Positions 1-8,501 of a DNA stretch of 64,000 nt are shown here, one piece after another (position 1 is the stretch's first letter; every line of letters begins with the position of its first letter). The notes below the pieces were generated by a model. That model ran no database searches. It worked only from the letters and a program-made list of their open reading frames with translations, and had not been told where the DNA came from. The position numbers and the translations under genes were made by a program. The stretch lies in NCBI GenBank assembly GCA_965651695.1, contig CBFGTI010000006.1, positions 15,046 to 79,045 on the forward strand, written 5' to 3'. Source of the DNA: Imperialibacter sp965651695 (GTDB lineage: Bacteria; Bacteroidota; Bacteroidia; Cytophagales; Cyclobacteriaceae).

Positions 1-662
1 AGCACAACGGCAGCACGGTAATTACCTCCAAAGACACTTACAAGACCAAACTGGTGGTGAATTGCGCAGGGCTTTACTCCGACAAAATCGCCCGGATGAC
101 CGGACAGGATGTGAACGTTAAGATTGTGCCCTTCAGGGGCGAATATTTCAAGATTAAAGAAGAAAGAAAGTATCTCGTAAAAAACCTGATCTACCCCGTG
201 CCCGACCCCAACTTCCCCTTCCTGGGCGTGCATTTCACCCGAATGGTAGGTGGAGAAGTGGAAGCCGGTCCCAATGCTGTGCTGGCTTTCGGAAGGGAAG
301 GGTACAGTAAATCCCGAATAAATCTGGCGGAGCTGGCAGAAACCCTCGCATGGCCCGGTTTTCAAAAAGTAGCCCACAAATACTGGAAAACAGGCTTTGG
401 AGAAATGTATCGCTCTTTTTCCAAAACCGCATTTACCACGGCCCTGCAAAAGCTGCTGCCCGATATAAAAGAAAGCGACCTTGTTCCTGGCGGGGCGGGC
501 GTGCGTGCCCAGGCATGCGATAAAAACGGCGGTCTGCTCGACGACTTCCTCATTCTCGAAAACAATATAGCAGTAAATGTGTGCAACGCTCCCAGCCCGG
601 CAGCCACCAGCAGCTTGTCGATTGGGGAGACTGTAGCGAATGTTGTGCTGAAGAGATTTTAA
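1..662 (+). CDS. lhgO: L-2-hydroxyglutarate oxidase, 3' part (5' end outside window)
   Basis: The reading frame is open from base 3, so the window begins inside the gene; the GTG at 54 is an internal valine, not a start. About 219 C-terminal residues are visible. They match the C-terminal half of the FAD-dependent LhgO/YgaF (DAO-superfamily) enzymes: VVNCAGLYSDKIA near the start, the KIVPFRGEYFKI segment, the FLGVHFTRM and PNAVLAFGREGY segments, and a GGAGVRAQA motif followed by an ending NAPSPAATSSLSIGE typical of the FAD-binding C-terminus. These enzymes oxidise L-2-hydroxyglutarate to 2-oxoglutarate, passing electrons to the membrane quinone pool. The catalytic N-terminus and FAD GxGxxG motif are not in the window. 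Family assignment is confident; the exact substrate is inferred. Confidence 0.88.
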   Translation, partial: HNGSTVITSKDTYKTKLVVNCAGLYSDKIARMTGQDVNVKIVPFRGEYFKIKEERKYLVKNLIYPVPDPNFPFLGVHFTRMVGGEVEAGPNAVLAFGREGYSKSRINLAELAETLAWPGFQKVAHKYWKTGFGEMYRSFSKTAFTTALQKLLPDIKESDLVPGGAGVRAQACDKNGGLLDDFLILENNIAVNVCNAPSPAATSSLSIGETVANVVLKRF

Positions 663-857
663 CTCGTCGTAGTGCTGTTAGCCCCCTGGTTTTTTTTCAA
701 AAAATGGTTTGCTGCCCGGCCTGGTGGCCACACTTCAATGGCATAAGGGCGCTGACTATGCAGGGTTGTTTAGTGTTTTATAAGCCGACCGCAATCACTC
801 GAATCTGCATTAGACAGAATCGGTTGCGAGGCATTTTTCTAAAAACACCCCCTGTTT

Positions 858-2663
858 ATGATTTCACTGCCGCTCGATTCTTTGAGGTTTTTCCTACTCT
901 GCCTGGGCACAACATTTTTGCTTGTTTCCTGCCACAAACAAAAAAATTTGGAAGCGCTTGATTTCCATCGTGCTATCACGCCGGAAGCATTGGCTGCCCA
1001 TGTGCATTTTATCGCTTCCGATTTAACTGAGGGCAGGCAAACAGGGAGCCGGGGTGAACACATTTCTGCCACTTACCTGGCATCACAATACATGAGAATG
1101 GGCCTGCTGCCAGCAGGAAATACAAAAAATATCGCCGAGGTAGCTCCTGAAGATTATATGCAGAAAGTGCCGTTGCTTAGAAGAGAGAAGGGTGAGTCGC
1201 GGCTGGAAGTACTTATAAAAGGTACCCGAAGAGCTTCAAGCCTTTTTTCGGAGGCAGAGCAGGACGACCTCGCTTATTTCAACAGGGGTAATGCCAAAGA
1301 AGCCAGCGGGTCTGTGGTGTTTGGAGGGTTCGGAATTGCTGCCGACTCTCTCGGCTACAATGATTTCGCGGCCCTGTCGGAGAAAGGTATCTCAATTGAC
1401 GGGAAGTGGCTGATGATTTTTGCTGACGAGCCGTTGTTGAACGATACGGTGAGTTTGCTACCTACTTACGACAAGAAACCCTCGGCATTTTCGTCCGGAC
1501 TTGGGCTGGGGCATAAAAGGGCGGCCATCTGGAAATATGGGCAGCCTGCAGGCGTTCTGGTGATTACCGACTCAAGCCCACGATTTAAAGGCTCCTTTAG
1601 AAAAAGCGCGCAAGAAGCCGCAGTAACTGCAGCGCACGACCAGGCATTAAAGCAGCTTTTTGACGAGCAAAAATCCTTCCCTCCCATTTACAATATCTCA
1701 ACCAGGCTGGCCAATATAATACTGAAAGCGGAGAACCAATCGGTAGATAAATTGCTTACCACGTTTAAGGCAGCCCGGCCGGTAGTGTTCGCCCTGCCGG
1801 AAGTGATTGTCGAAACCAAAGGTGAACGCTATGGCGCCGTGCAGGCGTATAATGTGGCGGCGTACCTCGAAGGTTCTGACCCGCGGCTGAAAGATGAGAT
1901 CCTCATTATTGGCGCACATTATGACCACCTCGGCAGAAATGTCCGTCTCGAAGGCGATCAAATATTCAACGGTGCCGCGGATGACGCTTCAGGAACGGCT
2001 GCTGTGTTGGTATTGGCCGAAGCTTTCGTGAACGCTAAAAAGAACGGCAACGGCCCGAAGCGTTCCATTCTGTTTGTCAATTTTACAGGCGAGGAGCACG
2101 GCAGGCTTGGCTCCCTTTATTATGTGCAAAGAGCCCCTCTGATGCCGCTGAAAAACACTGTGGCTGTGATAAACATGGACGGAATCGGAGGCCGGGAAGT
2201 GAATGCCGGATCGGGAAGCAGCTCCTATATTTATGTAACCGGCAATTATCCCGATGCCAAAGACCTACTGGCTATCAACTCCGTCAAAAATACAGCTGCA
2301 AGCATCAATCTTGACATTATCTCTGGCGAGGGCAGACCGTTTTTCTCCGATCATCAAAGTTTTGAAAGCATCCACATACCCTACCTATATTATTCCACGG
2401 GGCTAACCGAACATTATCATAAGGTTAGCGATGAGGCTTACACCCTGGATTATGATCAAATGACAAAAATTACACACCTCATATTTGCTACCGCTCTGGA
2501 AGCTGCAAGTGAAGGCATAGTATTTCCGGAAAGGAGTGGCGTATCTCAGGCATCATCATACGTTTGCCCGCCTTGTCCTTTTAAGTGCCACGACCTCTCT
2601 TTTACCGAACCCGGGATTTGTCCGGTTTGCGATATGAATCTGGAACTCGAAACGGGAATCTAA
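858..2663 (+). CDS. M28-family zinc peptidase lipoprotein with C-terminal metal-binding-like tail
   Basis: 601 residues. The N-terminus has a lipoprotein signal with lipobox LLVSC, so the product should be anchored in the periplasm or outer membrane. The M28 catalytic core is in the second half: GAHYDHLG (His ligand), NGAADDASGTAAVL (bridging Asp), FTGEEHGRLGS (Glu pair), INMDGIGG (Asp ligand) and a distal His in SDHQSFE. An N-terminal region of about 300 residues contains a PA-domain-like insertion. The last 30 residues carry CPPC, a further Cys and CPVC in a context like the heavy-metal-binding domain found on P-type ATPases and efflux proteins (YxCPMH...PGxCPxCGM), although its central CPMH is CPPC here. 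The stop codon overlaps the ATG of the next gene (TAATG), suggesting translational coupling. Peptidase class is confident; substrate unknown. Confidence 0.9.
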   Translation: MISLPLDSLRFFLLCLGTTFLLVSCHKQKNLEALDFHRAITPEALAAHVHFIASDLTEGRQTGSRGEHISATYLASQYMRMGLLPAGNTKNIAEVAPEDYMQKVPLLRREKGESRLEVLIKGTRRASSLFSEAEQDDLAYFNRGNAKEASGSVVFGGFGIAADSLGYNDFAALSEKGISIDGKWLMIFADEPLLNDTVSLLPTYDKKPSAFSSGLGLGHKRAAIWKYGQPAGVLVITDSSPRFKGSFRKSAQEAAVTAAHDQALKQLFDEQKSFPPIYNISTRLANIILKAENQSVDKLLTTFKAARPVVFALPEVIVETKGERYGAVQAYNVAAYLEGSDPRLKDEILIIGAHYDHLGRNVRLEGDQIFNGAADDASGTAAVLVLAEAFVNAKKNGNGPKRSILFVNFTGEEHGRLGSLYYVQRAPLMPLKNTVAVINMDGIGGREVNAGSGSSSYIYVTGNYPDAKDLLAINSVKNTAASINLDIISGEGRPFFSDHQSFESIHIPYLYYSTGLTEHYHKVSDEAYTLDYDQMTKITHLIFATALEAASEGIVFPERSGVSQASSYVCPPCPFKCHDLSFTEPGICPVCDMNLELETGI

Positions 2664-3298
2664 TGCAAAATCGCCGGAAAGTATTGAGACTACAAATTGC
2701 GGGAGGCAGTGAAAGACAAAAATGTGTGGGGTTGTGTGTTGTCTTCGTTATCTCCCCGTTTTGTCTCTTTGGGCAAGTGCGAATAGAAAGCTATACAGAT
2801 AGTCGGGATGGCAAAAGCTACGAAGTAAGTCAGATTGGTGAGCAGGTATGGATGGCCGGCAATATCGGCTATGTTGCCGATGAAAGCTGGTGTTATAACG
2901 ATTCGCTCAGCTGCCAGAATAGTGGGAGGCTTTATACATATAAAGCAGCACTGGAAGCCTGCCCGGCCGGCTGGCATTTACCGACAGATGAAGACTGGCA
3001 GACGCTGGAAAAGCACGTGGGAGTGTTCCCCGATCAGTTGCAGAAAACCGGCCCGAGAGGCCATACAGGCACACGGCTCTTGGTTGGCGGAGATACCGGG
3101 TTCAATGCTGCCGCCTGTGGTTATCGGCGCCCCGATGGAAATTACGTAAGGGTAGAAGAAAGAACTGCCTTTTGGGCTGCTACGGAGTTCAATGATGATG
3201 AAGCCTGGCACAGAGACCTGCGGCCCAATACCGAAACCATTTACAGGAGCCCTGTTACAAAAACCTACGCTCTTTCCGTCAGGTGCATTAAAGATTGA
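2663..3298 (+). CDS. Secreted FISUMP-domain protein
   Basis: 211 residues if translation starts at the ATG overlapping the upstream stop codon (TAATG at 2661-2665); a longer frame starting at 2585 would lie inside the peptidase gene and is less likely. A hydrophobic stretch around residues 23-37 is probably a signal sequence. The mature part matches the Fibrobacter succinogenes major paralogous domain (FISUMP): YEVSQIGEQVWMAGNIGY, then YNDSLSC, GRLYTYKAALEACPAGWHLPTDEDW, a GFNAAACGYR segment and the final ALSVRCIKD. This fold is common on secreted Bacteroidota and Fibrobacter proteins; its biochemical role is not established. Coupling to the M28 peptidase suggests co-expression. Confidence 0.85.
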   Translation: MQNRRKVLRLQIAGGSERQKCVGLCVVFVISPFCLFGQVRIESYTDSRDGKSYEVSQIGEQVWMAGNIGYVADESWCYNDSLSCQNSGRLYTYKAALEACPAGWHLPTDEDWQTLEKHVGVFPDQLQKTGPRGHTGTRLLVGGDTGFNAAACGYRRPDGNYVRVEERTAFWAATEFNDDEAWHRDLRPNTETIYRSPVTKTYALSVRCIKD

Positions 3299-3418
3299 CG
3301 ATTTATCTAATATGCCATTGTCAATTTTAAGAGCCTTACTCAACGAATAATCTTCAAAAATCATTTAACTTTAAGGCTTCCAGGCGTCTCTGATTGTAAA
3401 ACTAGTTAACCTTTAAGC

Positions 3419-4513
3419 TTGTCTCGTTACGCCCGTCATCTCTCTTTGAAAGAAATTGGCCTGGAGGGCCAGAAAAAGATATCCGACGCCAGTGTGCTTG
3501 TTGTGGGGGCTGGCGGGTTGGGCAGCCCGGTACTGCAGTACCTTTCAGCGGCAGGTGTCGGCCACATCGGCGTGGTTGACAACGACGCGGTGGCGCTCAG
3601 CAATTTGCAGCGCCAGGTACTTTTTAACGAAAGAGACATCGGAAAAAATAAAGCAGAAGCTGCAATCGCCCATCTTCAGCTGCTTAACTCCACGGTTAGC
3701 TACACCGGTTTTCCCGAAAAAATAGAAGCCGCCAACGCCATCGACATTATCTCCGGATTCGACGTAGTAGTGGACTGTACCGACAACTTTCCCACCCGGT
3801 ATTTGCTCAACGACGCTTGTGTGCTTACCGACACTCCCTACATTTATGGGGCAATACACCGGTTTGAAGGGCAGGTGGCGGTTTTCAACCTCACCCCTAA
3901 CAGCGCCAACTACCGCGACCTCTACCCTGCTCCGCCGCCACCCGGCTCGGTACCAACCTGTGCCGAAGAGGGTGTGCTGGGCGTCCTGCCGGGGCTCATC
4001 GGCACCATGCAGGCCACAGAAGCGCTCAAAATCATTACAGGCTCAGGGCAGGTGCTCGACAATACATTGCTGATGCTTGACGCCTGGGACACAAGCATGG
4101 AGCGAATGAAAATTAGCCCGAGAGGCTCCCGCGAGAACATCCGGGGCCTTATCGACTACGAAGCATTTTGCGGACTGACAAAGCGTGACTCGGACATAAA
4201 GGAAATAACCGTGCAGGAGCTTGACCTTTGGCGGAGAAACCAGGTCGATTTTCAGCTGATTGATGTACGGGAAGCCTATGAGGCTGAGATCGTGCAGATC
4301 GGTGGAGAGCTAATGCCCATGAGTTCCCTTGCCGAGTATGTAGACCTGATAGACAGGCATCGGAAAGTGGTAATTCACTGTCATCATGGTAGCCGGAGTG
4401 CATCGGTAGTCAGGGCGCTGGAATCGAGACACGGCTTTACAAACCTGTACAACCTGCGGGGAGGTATTCACGCATGGGCTCTTGAAATTGACCTTAAGCT
4501 TCCCACCTACTGA
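3419..4513 (+). CDS. HesA/MoeB/ThiF-family adenylyltransferase fused to rhodanese domain
   Basis: 364 residues starting at TTG; an in-frame stop at 3407-3409 leaves no earlier start, and the protein begins SRYARHLSLKEIGLEGQ as family members do. Residues 1-240 are the E1-like ATP-binding domain: GAGGLGSP loop, NLQRQVLF, DCTDNFPTRYLLND, and PTCAEEGVLGVLPG containing the conserved Cys. Residues 255-364 form a rhodanese domain with active-site loop HCHHGSRSA. These enzymes adenylate the C-terminal glycine of ubiquitin-like sulfur carriers (MoaD or ThiS); the rhodanese part transfers sulfur. The two CxxC zinc pairs of E. coli MoeB are absent (ANYRDL in place of the first). No MoaD/ThiS partner lies nearby, so molybdopterin versus thiamine role is undecided. 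Confidence 0.88.
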   Translation: MSRYARHLSLKEIGLEGQKKISDASVLVVGAGGLGSPVLQYLSAAGVGHIGVVDNDAVALSNLQRQVLFNERDIGKNKAEAAIAHLQLLNSTVSYTGFPEKIEAANAIDIISGFDVVVDCTDNFPTRYLLNDACVLTDTPYIYGAIHRFEGQVAVFNLTPNSANYRDLYPAPPPPGSVPTCAEEGVLGVLPGLIGTMQATEALKIITGSGQVLDNTLLMLDAWDTSMERMKISPRGSRENIRGLIDYEAFCGLTKRDSDIKEITVQELDLWRRNQVDFQLIDVREAYEAEIVQIGGELMPMSSLAEYVDLIDRHRKVVIHCHHGSRSASVVRALESRHGFTNLYNLRGGIHAWALEIDLKLPTY

Positions 4514-4579
4514 TAGGAGCCCCTTCCTGTCTTTTTTATTTGGATTGGAAAGCACAGTCCGATTATTTTAATTTCAGTT

Positions 4580-5299
4580 ATGAAAGCATTTAATCCAAGA
4601 TCAATTTCCCTTGCCGTGGCACTGCTTTGCGCTTGTGTGAGCACCGCCTATTGCCAACCAGGCAGTATGAGCGTAAAAAAGGTAAAAGATTTTGCCGTCA
4701 CCGAAGCTATCGATAGCACCTGGGCCAACGCCGAGTGGGTGGAAATACCCTACCGGGGCGCTGGCAACGCTCCTTTTCAAACAATGGCCAGGGTCCTCTA
4801 TTCGGAAACCGGCATTTATTTTCTCATACACTGCGAAGACACCCGCCTTACTGCCACCATGACGCAGGATTTCGATGATCTTTTTAAGGAAGACGTAGTG
4901 GAGGTATTTCTGTGGCCGGACGAGGCCCATCCGATCTACTTCGAATACGAGCTGTCGCCGCTGAATTATGAGTTGCCTATTATTGTGCCTAATTTCAATG
5001 GCAAGTTTTTAGGCTGGAGGCCATGGCGTTATTTCAACGAGCGGCGGGTGGTACACACCACAACTATTCAGGGTGGAATAAAAGCGAGCGGCGCAACCGT
5101 TACATCCTGGACAGCACAGTTTTTCATTCCTTTTGACCTTCTTCGTCCGTTAACCAACGTGCCGCCCACATCAGGCACCAAGTGGAGGGCCAATATCTAC
5201 CGACTCGACTACGACAATGGGCAAACCCGGTGGGCCTGGCAGCCGGTACGCACCAATTTTCATGACTACGAGATGTTTGGCACATTCATATTTGACTGA
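4580..5299 (+). CDS. Secreted CBM9-like (carbohydrate-binding family 9-like) protein
   Basis: 239 residues with an N-terminal signal peptide ending near STAYC-QPG. The rest matches the carbohydrate-binding family 9-like fold found in many Bacteroidota outer-membrane or secreted proteins: DSTWANAEWVEIPYRG, the YSETGIYFLIHCEDTRL strand pair, DDLFKEDVVEVFLWPDE, YFEYELSPLNYELP, and a late FIPFDLLRPL...GTKWRANIYRLDYD...W. The protein is only this domain, without an attached enzyme, which is common for stand-alone CBM9-like proteins in this phylum. Ligand unknown; a plant or algal polysaccharide is a reasonable guess only. Confidence 0.8.
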   Translation: MKAFNPRSISLAVALLCACVSTAYCQPGSMSVKKVKDFAVTEAIDSTWANAEWVEIPYRGAGNAPFQTMARVLYSETGIYFLIHCEDTRLTATMTQDFDDLFKEDVVEVFLWPDEAHPIYFEYELSPLNYELPIIVPNFNGKFLGWRPWRYFNERRVVHTTTIQGGIKASGATVTSWTAQFFIPFDLLRPLTNVPPTSGTKWRANIYRLDYDNGQTRWAWQPVRTNFHDYEMFGTFIFD

Positions 5300-5360
5300 A
5301 AAATATGCTTCGCCTGCCCTCTGGCCTGCAGCCTTTACTCACGCAACACATTAAAACGAT

Positions 5361-6041
5361 ATGCTCACTTTTGCCGATAAATACCTCCGCTTTTTGCAGC
5401 AGCTTCAGTGGCCGGCAACCTCGCCCGCCATTGAGGTAATGAACCCCTACGCTGACTCCACCGCATGGAACCTGACGGAAGCCTTTTACAGAAAATACTA
5501 CTCCGATCAAAGCCACAGAACGCTCATTATTGGTATCAATCCGGGTCGCTTTGGTGGCGGCATCACGGGCATCCCCTTCACCGACCCTGTGCGGCTTCAG
5601 GAAGCCTGTGGCATCCCTAACGATCTTGCAAAAAAGCAGGAGCTCTCTTCGAATTTCATTTACCAGATGATCACAGCCCTGGGAGGTCCCGGTGCGTTCT
5701 ATTGCCGATATCTCTTTTCTGCGGTTTCTCCGGTGGGCTTTACCCTTGGCGGCAAAAACCTCAACTACTACGACCACCCTGAGTTGAAAAATGCGGCATG
5801 GCAGCAATTTATGGTCGACTGCCTGCAACAGCAGCTGGCCATAGGGGCGGATCAGAAAATTGCCTACGTGTTGGGGCAGGGAGAAAACCTCAAGTTTCTG
5901 TCGCGGCTAAATGAACAGTACAAGTTCTTTGCGAAATTGGAGGTACTGCCGCACCCACGCTGGATAATGCAATACCGGCTGAAGAAATTGAGCGACTTTA
6001 TTGAAGTTTATAGACAAAAACTGGGGATGACGCCGCTTTGA
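5361..6041 (+). CDS. SMUG2-type uracil-DNA glycosylase family protein
   Basis: 226 residues, cytoplasmic. The motif IIGINPGRFGGGITGIPF corresponds to motif 1 of the SMUG branch of the uracil-DNA glycosylase superfamily (GMNPGPFGxxxTGVPF). The C-terminal LPHPRWIMQYR matches motif 2, with the HP pair that penetrates DNA. The central LFSAVSPVGF and the length fit the DUF4918/SMUG2 group described from Bacteroidota. The predicted role is removal of uracil or related bases from DNA in base-excision repair. Substrate range cannot be told from sequence alone. The stop codon overlaps the left arm of a long inverted repeat (6041-6143). Confidence 0.85.
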   Translation: MLTFADKYLRFLQQLQWPATSPAIEVMNPYADSTAWNLTEAFYRKYYSDQSHRTLIIGINPGRFGGGITGIPFTDPVRLQEACGIPNDLAKKQELSSNFIYQMITALGGPGAFYCRYLFSAVSPVGFTLGGKNLNYYDHPELKNAAWQQFMVDCLQQQLAIGADQKIAYVLGQGENLKFLSRLNEQYKFFAKLEVLPHPRWIMQYRLKKLSDFIEVYRQKLGMTPL

Positions 6042-6143
6042 CTCCCCGCCCGGCTTTGCCGTCGCCGCCGAAACGAGATGGCATGAAGTGAATGTTTACA
6101 GGAGTTTCAAACGAATGCGGAAAAGAAATGCCGGGCGGGGAGT
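6041..6143. repeat. 14-bp perfect inverted repeat with 75-nt spacer
   Basis: ACTCCCCGCCCGGC at 6041-6054 is the exact reverse complement of GCCGGGCGGGGAGT at 6130-6143. The arms bracket the whole intergenic stretch between the glycosylase stop codon and the serA leader. The GC-rich arms could pair in RNA as a terminator-like or leader structure; a weak T-run (TTTTTT) follows at about 6156. Function not known. Confidence 0.7.
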
Positions 6144-6197
6144 TTGATATCTGCGTTTTTTATTGAAATTCGTGCATTTTTCAGCGAAGAATATATT

Positions 6198-6205
6198 TAA
6201 CTTTG
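6198..6205 (+). promoter_or_regulatory. Bacteroidota-type -7 promoter element of serB-serA fusion
   Basis: TAACTTTG matches the TAnnTTTG -7 consensus of the primary sigma factor in Bacteroidota, 21 bp before the chosen ATG at 6227. No clear TTTG -33 element lies 17-23 bp upstream, so the call rests on the -7 box alone. Its position argues against the TTG at 6203 as a start codon. Confidence 0.5.
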
Positions 6206-6226
6206 ACGCTTGCAAGCCACTCCCTA

Positions 6227-8119
6227 ATGAAGGATAAAAAGTATTTTGTCATAGATTTCGACAGCACATTCACGAAGGTCGAAGCATTAGATGTATTGTG
6301 TGAAGTTTCGCTTGAGGGCAAACCGGAGAAGGAAGAAGCCCTTCGGAAAATCAAGGAAATAACCGATTTGGGCATGGAAGGCGGTATTAGTTTCAGAGAA
6401 TCGCTCAAACGCCGCCTCGAGTTGCTCAAAGCCCACCGCGAACACCTGCCGGTGCTTGTAGAGCGGCTTAAGAAACAGGTGACTAAATCCGTTAAGCGCA
6501 ATAAAGATTTTTTCGAAGCCTACAGTGGCCAGATTTTCATTATCAGCAATGGCTTCAGGGAGTTTATTGTACCCATAGTGTCGGAGCATGGTGTGAAACC
6601 TGAAAATGTTTTCGCCAACGAGTTTAGGTTTGACGACGCCGGCAACATTGTGGGTTTTGATGAAGAAAATATACTGTCGCAAAACAACGGAAAGCCTGCT
6701 CAGATTAAGGCAATGAACCTCGACGGCGAAGTATACGTTATCGGCGACGGATACACCGACTATGAAATAAAAGCCGCGGGCCTTGCTAAGAAGTTTTACG
6801 CATTCACAGAAAATGTGAGCCGTTCGAAGGTCACTGAAATGGCAGACCATATTACACCGTCATTCGATGAATTTTTGTATATCAACAAGATGAACACCAC
6901 CCTTTCTTACCCTAAAAACAGAATCAAAGTACTTCTGCTCGAAAACATCCACCCCAAAGCTGTGGAGATACTGAAAGAAGAAGGCTACCAGGTTGAAGTT
7001 TCAAGCGCTGCTCTTGATGAAGATGAGCTAGCCGAAAAAATAAAAGATGTTTCCATTCTCGGCATCCGGTCCAAAACGCAGGTTACAAAAAGAGTGCTGG
7101 AAAATGCCAATCGGCTCATTTCCATTGGTGCATATTGTATCGGCACCAACCAAATAGACCTGGAAACTGCGCAAAAGAAGGGGGTAGCGGTGTTCAACGC
7201 TCCTTTCAGCAACACACGGTCAGTAGTTGAGTTGGCCATTGGCGAAATTATACTGCTGAACCGAAACCTGCCCGATAAGATTGCCAAAATGCACGAAGGC
7301 AAATGGAATAAGTCGGCCGGCAACAGCTTTGAAATAAGAGGAAAAAACCTCGGCATTATCGGGTACGGAAATATCGGCTCGCAGCTCTCGGTACTGGCAG
7401 AAGCAATGGGTATGAAAGTTTTCTTTTTTGATATTGAAGAGAAGCTTGCGCTGGGCAACGCCACCAAATGTGCCTCACTCGACGAACTGCTGGCTATTTC
7501 CGACGTAATAAGCCTGCACGTGGATGGCCGCAAGGAAAATAAGAATATTCTCGGTGCCGATGAATTTGGCAAAATGAAAGACGGCGTAATTTTCCTCAAC
7601 CTAAGCCGCGGCCACGTGGTCGACATACAGGCGTTGAGAGACGCCATCCTTGGCAAGAAAGTAAGAGGCTGTGCAGTGGACGTTTACCCGCATGAGCCCA
7701 TTAGCAACGACGAAGAGTTTCTAAGCGAGCTAAGGGGTCTGCCAAATACGATCCTTACTCCCCACATTGGCGGCAGCACGCTCGAAGCACAGGAAAACAT
7801 AGCCACCTACGTGCCCAACCGGATTATCGATTATGTAAATTCTGGTTCTACCAGTGGTAGCGTCAATTTCCCTAACGTTACATTACCGCATCTTAAAGAC
7901 GCCCATCGCTTCCTCCACATACACGAAAACATCCCTGGGGTGTTGGCTCGAATCAACCAGGTTTTTGCCAAACATGAGATAAACGTGGTGGGGCAGTATC
8001 TCAAAACCAACGAAGCTATTGGCTACGTGATTGCCGACATCAACAAGGAGTACAACAAAGAAGTGCTGACCGACCTGAAGGCCATTGAAGGCACCATCCG
8101 GTTCAGGGTGCTTTATTGA
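6227..8119 (+). CDS. serA: Fused phosphoserine phosphatase-like HAD domain and D-3-phosphoglycerate dehydrogenase
   Basis: 630 residues from ATG 6227; an upstream TTG at 6203 falls inside the likely -7 promoter box. Residues 1-220 are a SerB-like HAD phosphatase: DFDST (nucleophile Asp10 and acid/base Asp12), IISNGF (motif II), a GKPAQIK lysine and GDGYTDYE (motif IV). Residues about 231-545 are 3-phosphoglycerate dehydrogenase: GIRSKTQVT, NAD-binding IGYGNIGSQ, LNLSRGHVVD (catalytic Arg), VDVYPHEP (Glu) and LTPHIGGST (His). A C-terminal ACT domain (HIHENIPGVLARINQVF) resembles the serine-feedback site of SerA. One polypeptide could thus carry the first and last steps of serine synthesis; the transaminase SerC is not in the window. 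The phosphatase specificity is inferred from motifs. Confidence 0.9.
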   Translation: MKDKKYFVIDFDSTFTKVEALDVLCEVSLEGKPEKEEALRKIKEITDLGMEGGISFRESLKRRLELLKAHREHLPVLVERLKKQVTKSVKRNKDFFEAYSGQIFIISNGFREFIVPIVSEHGVKPENVFANEFRFDDAGNIVGFDEENILSQNNGKPAQIKAMNLDGEVYVIGDGYTDYEIKAAGLAKKFYAFTENVSRSKVTEMADHITPSFDEFLYINKMNTTLSYPKNRIKVLLLENIHPKAVEILKEEGYQVEVSSAALDEDELAEKIKDVSILGIRSKTQVTKRVLENANRLISIGAYCIGTNQIDLETAQKKGVAVFNAPFSNTRSVVELAIGEIILLNRNLPDKIAKMHEGKWNKSAGNSFEIRGKNLGIIGYGNIGSQLSVLAEAMGMKVFFFDIEEKLALGNATKCASLDELLAISDVISLHVDGRKENKNILGADEFGKMKDGVIFLNLSRGHVVDIQALRDAILGKKVRGCAVDVYPHEPISNDEEFLSELRGLPNTILTPHIGGSTLEAQENIATYVPNRIIDYVNSGSTSGSVNFPNVTLPHLKDAHRFLHIHENIPGVLARINQVFAKHEINVVGQYLKTNEAIGYVIADINKEYNKEVLTDLKAIEGTIRFRVLY

Positions 8120-8501
8120 GAAGTTAAGAAGTTCTGAGTTTGAAGTTTCTGAGTTTGATGCCGCCCTGGCTGGTCTTGTGACCAGCCAGCAGACAAATGA
8201 CCGGAATTGAAATTTCCTAACCTCGCTTTTGAGACACGAGACACTATGGTCGACAAGTCGGATCTAATAAATCTGTCGCGCTGCAATAAGCAGTTATATC
8301 GCCATAGTAGCTGTTGGGTTAATCTGCTGCCTGAACCCCTTCCAACTGCAAACCCAGAACATTTTTTAAACTGCCATCACTTGCTTTATGTAAAAACTTG
8401 TAACTGTCCTCTCCGTTCGGATAAATCCCAATCGGCTTAAGACGGATTATTCTTATATTAGGAGAAAGAATTTTTACTAAACAATACCTACTTCAAGTAA
8501 G
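8120..8501. other. Intergenic region with hairpin
   Basis: 382 bp without a convincing gene. A short direct repeat (TTCTGAGTTTGA twice, about 8133-8158) is followed by a 10-bp perfect stem, CTGGCTGGTC at 8166-8175 and its complement at 8180-8189, with a 4-nt loop. No T-run follows, so it is not a classical terminator. The remainder is AT-rich and presumably carries the promoter of the oxidoreductase at 8502. A 77-residue open frame (8207-8440) has no recognisable features and is not called. Confidence 0.5.

Noticed and set aside
581..961. 126-residue frame after lhgO
   Set aside because: It overlaps both lhgO and the start of the M28 peptidase in another frame and has no recognisable features.
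6203..6226. TTG start at 6203 for the serB-serA fusion
   Set aside because: It falls inside the TAACTTTG promoter box, and ATG 6227 begins directly with the HAD nucleophile region as in the family.
8207..8440. 77-residue plus-strand open frame
   Set aside because: Composition looks random (His, Cys and Ser rich, no motif) and there is no conserved start context.
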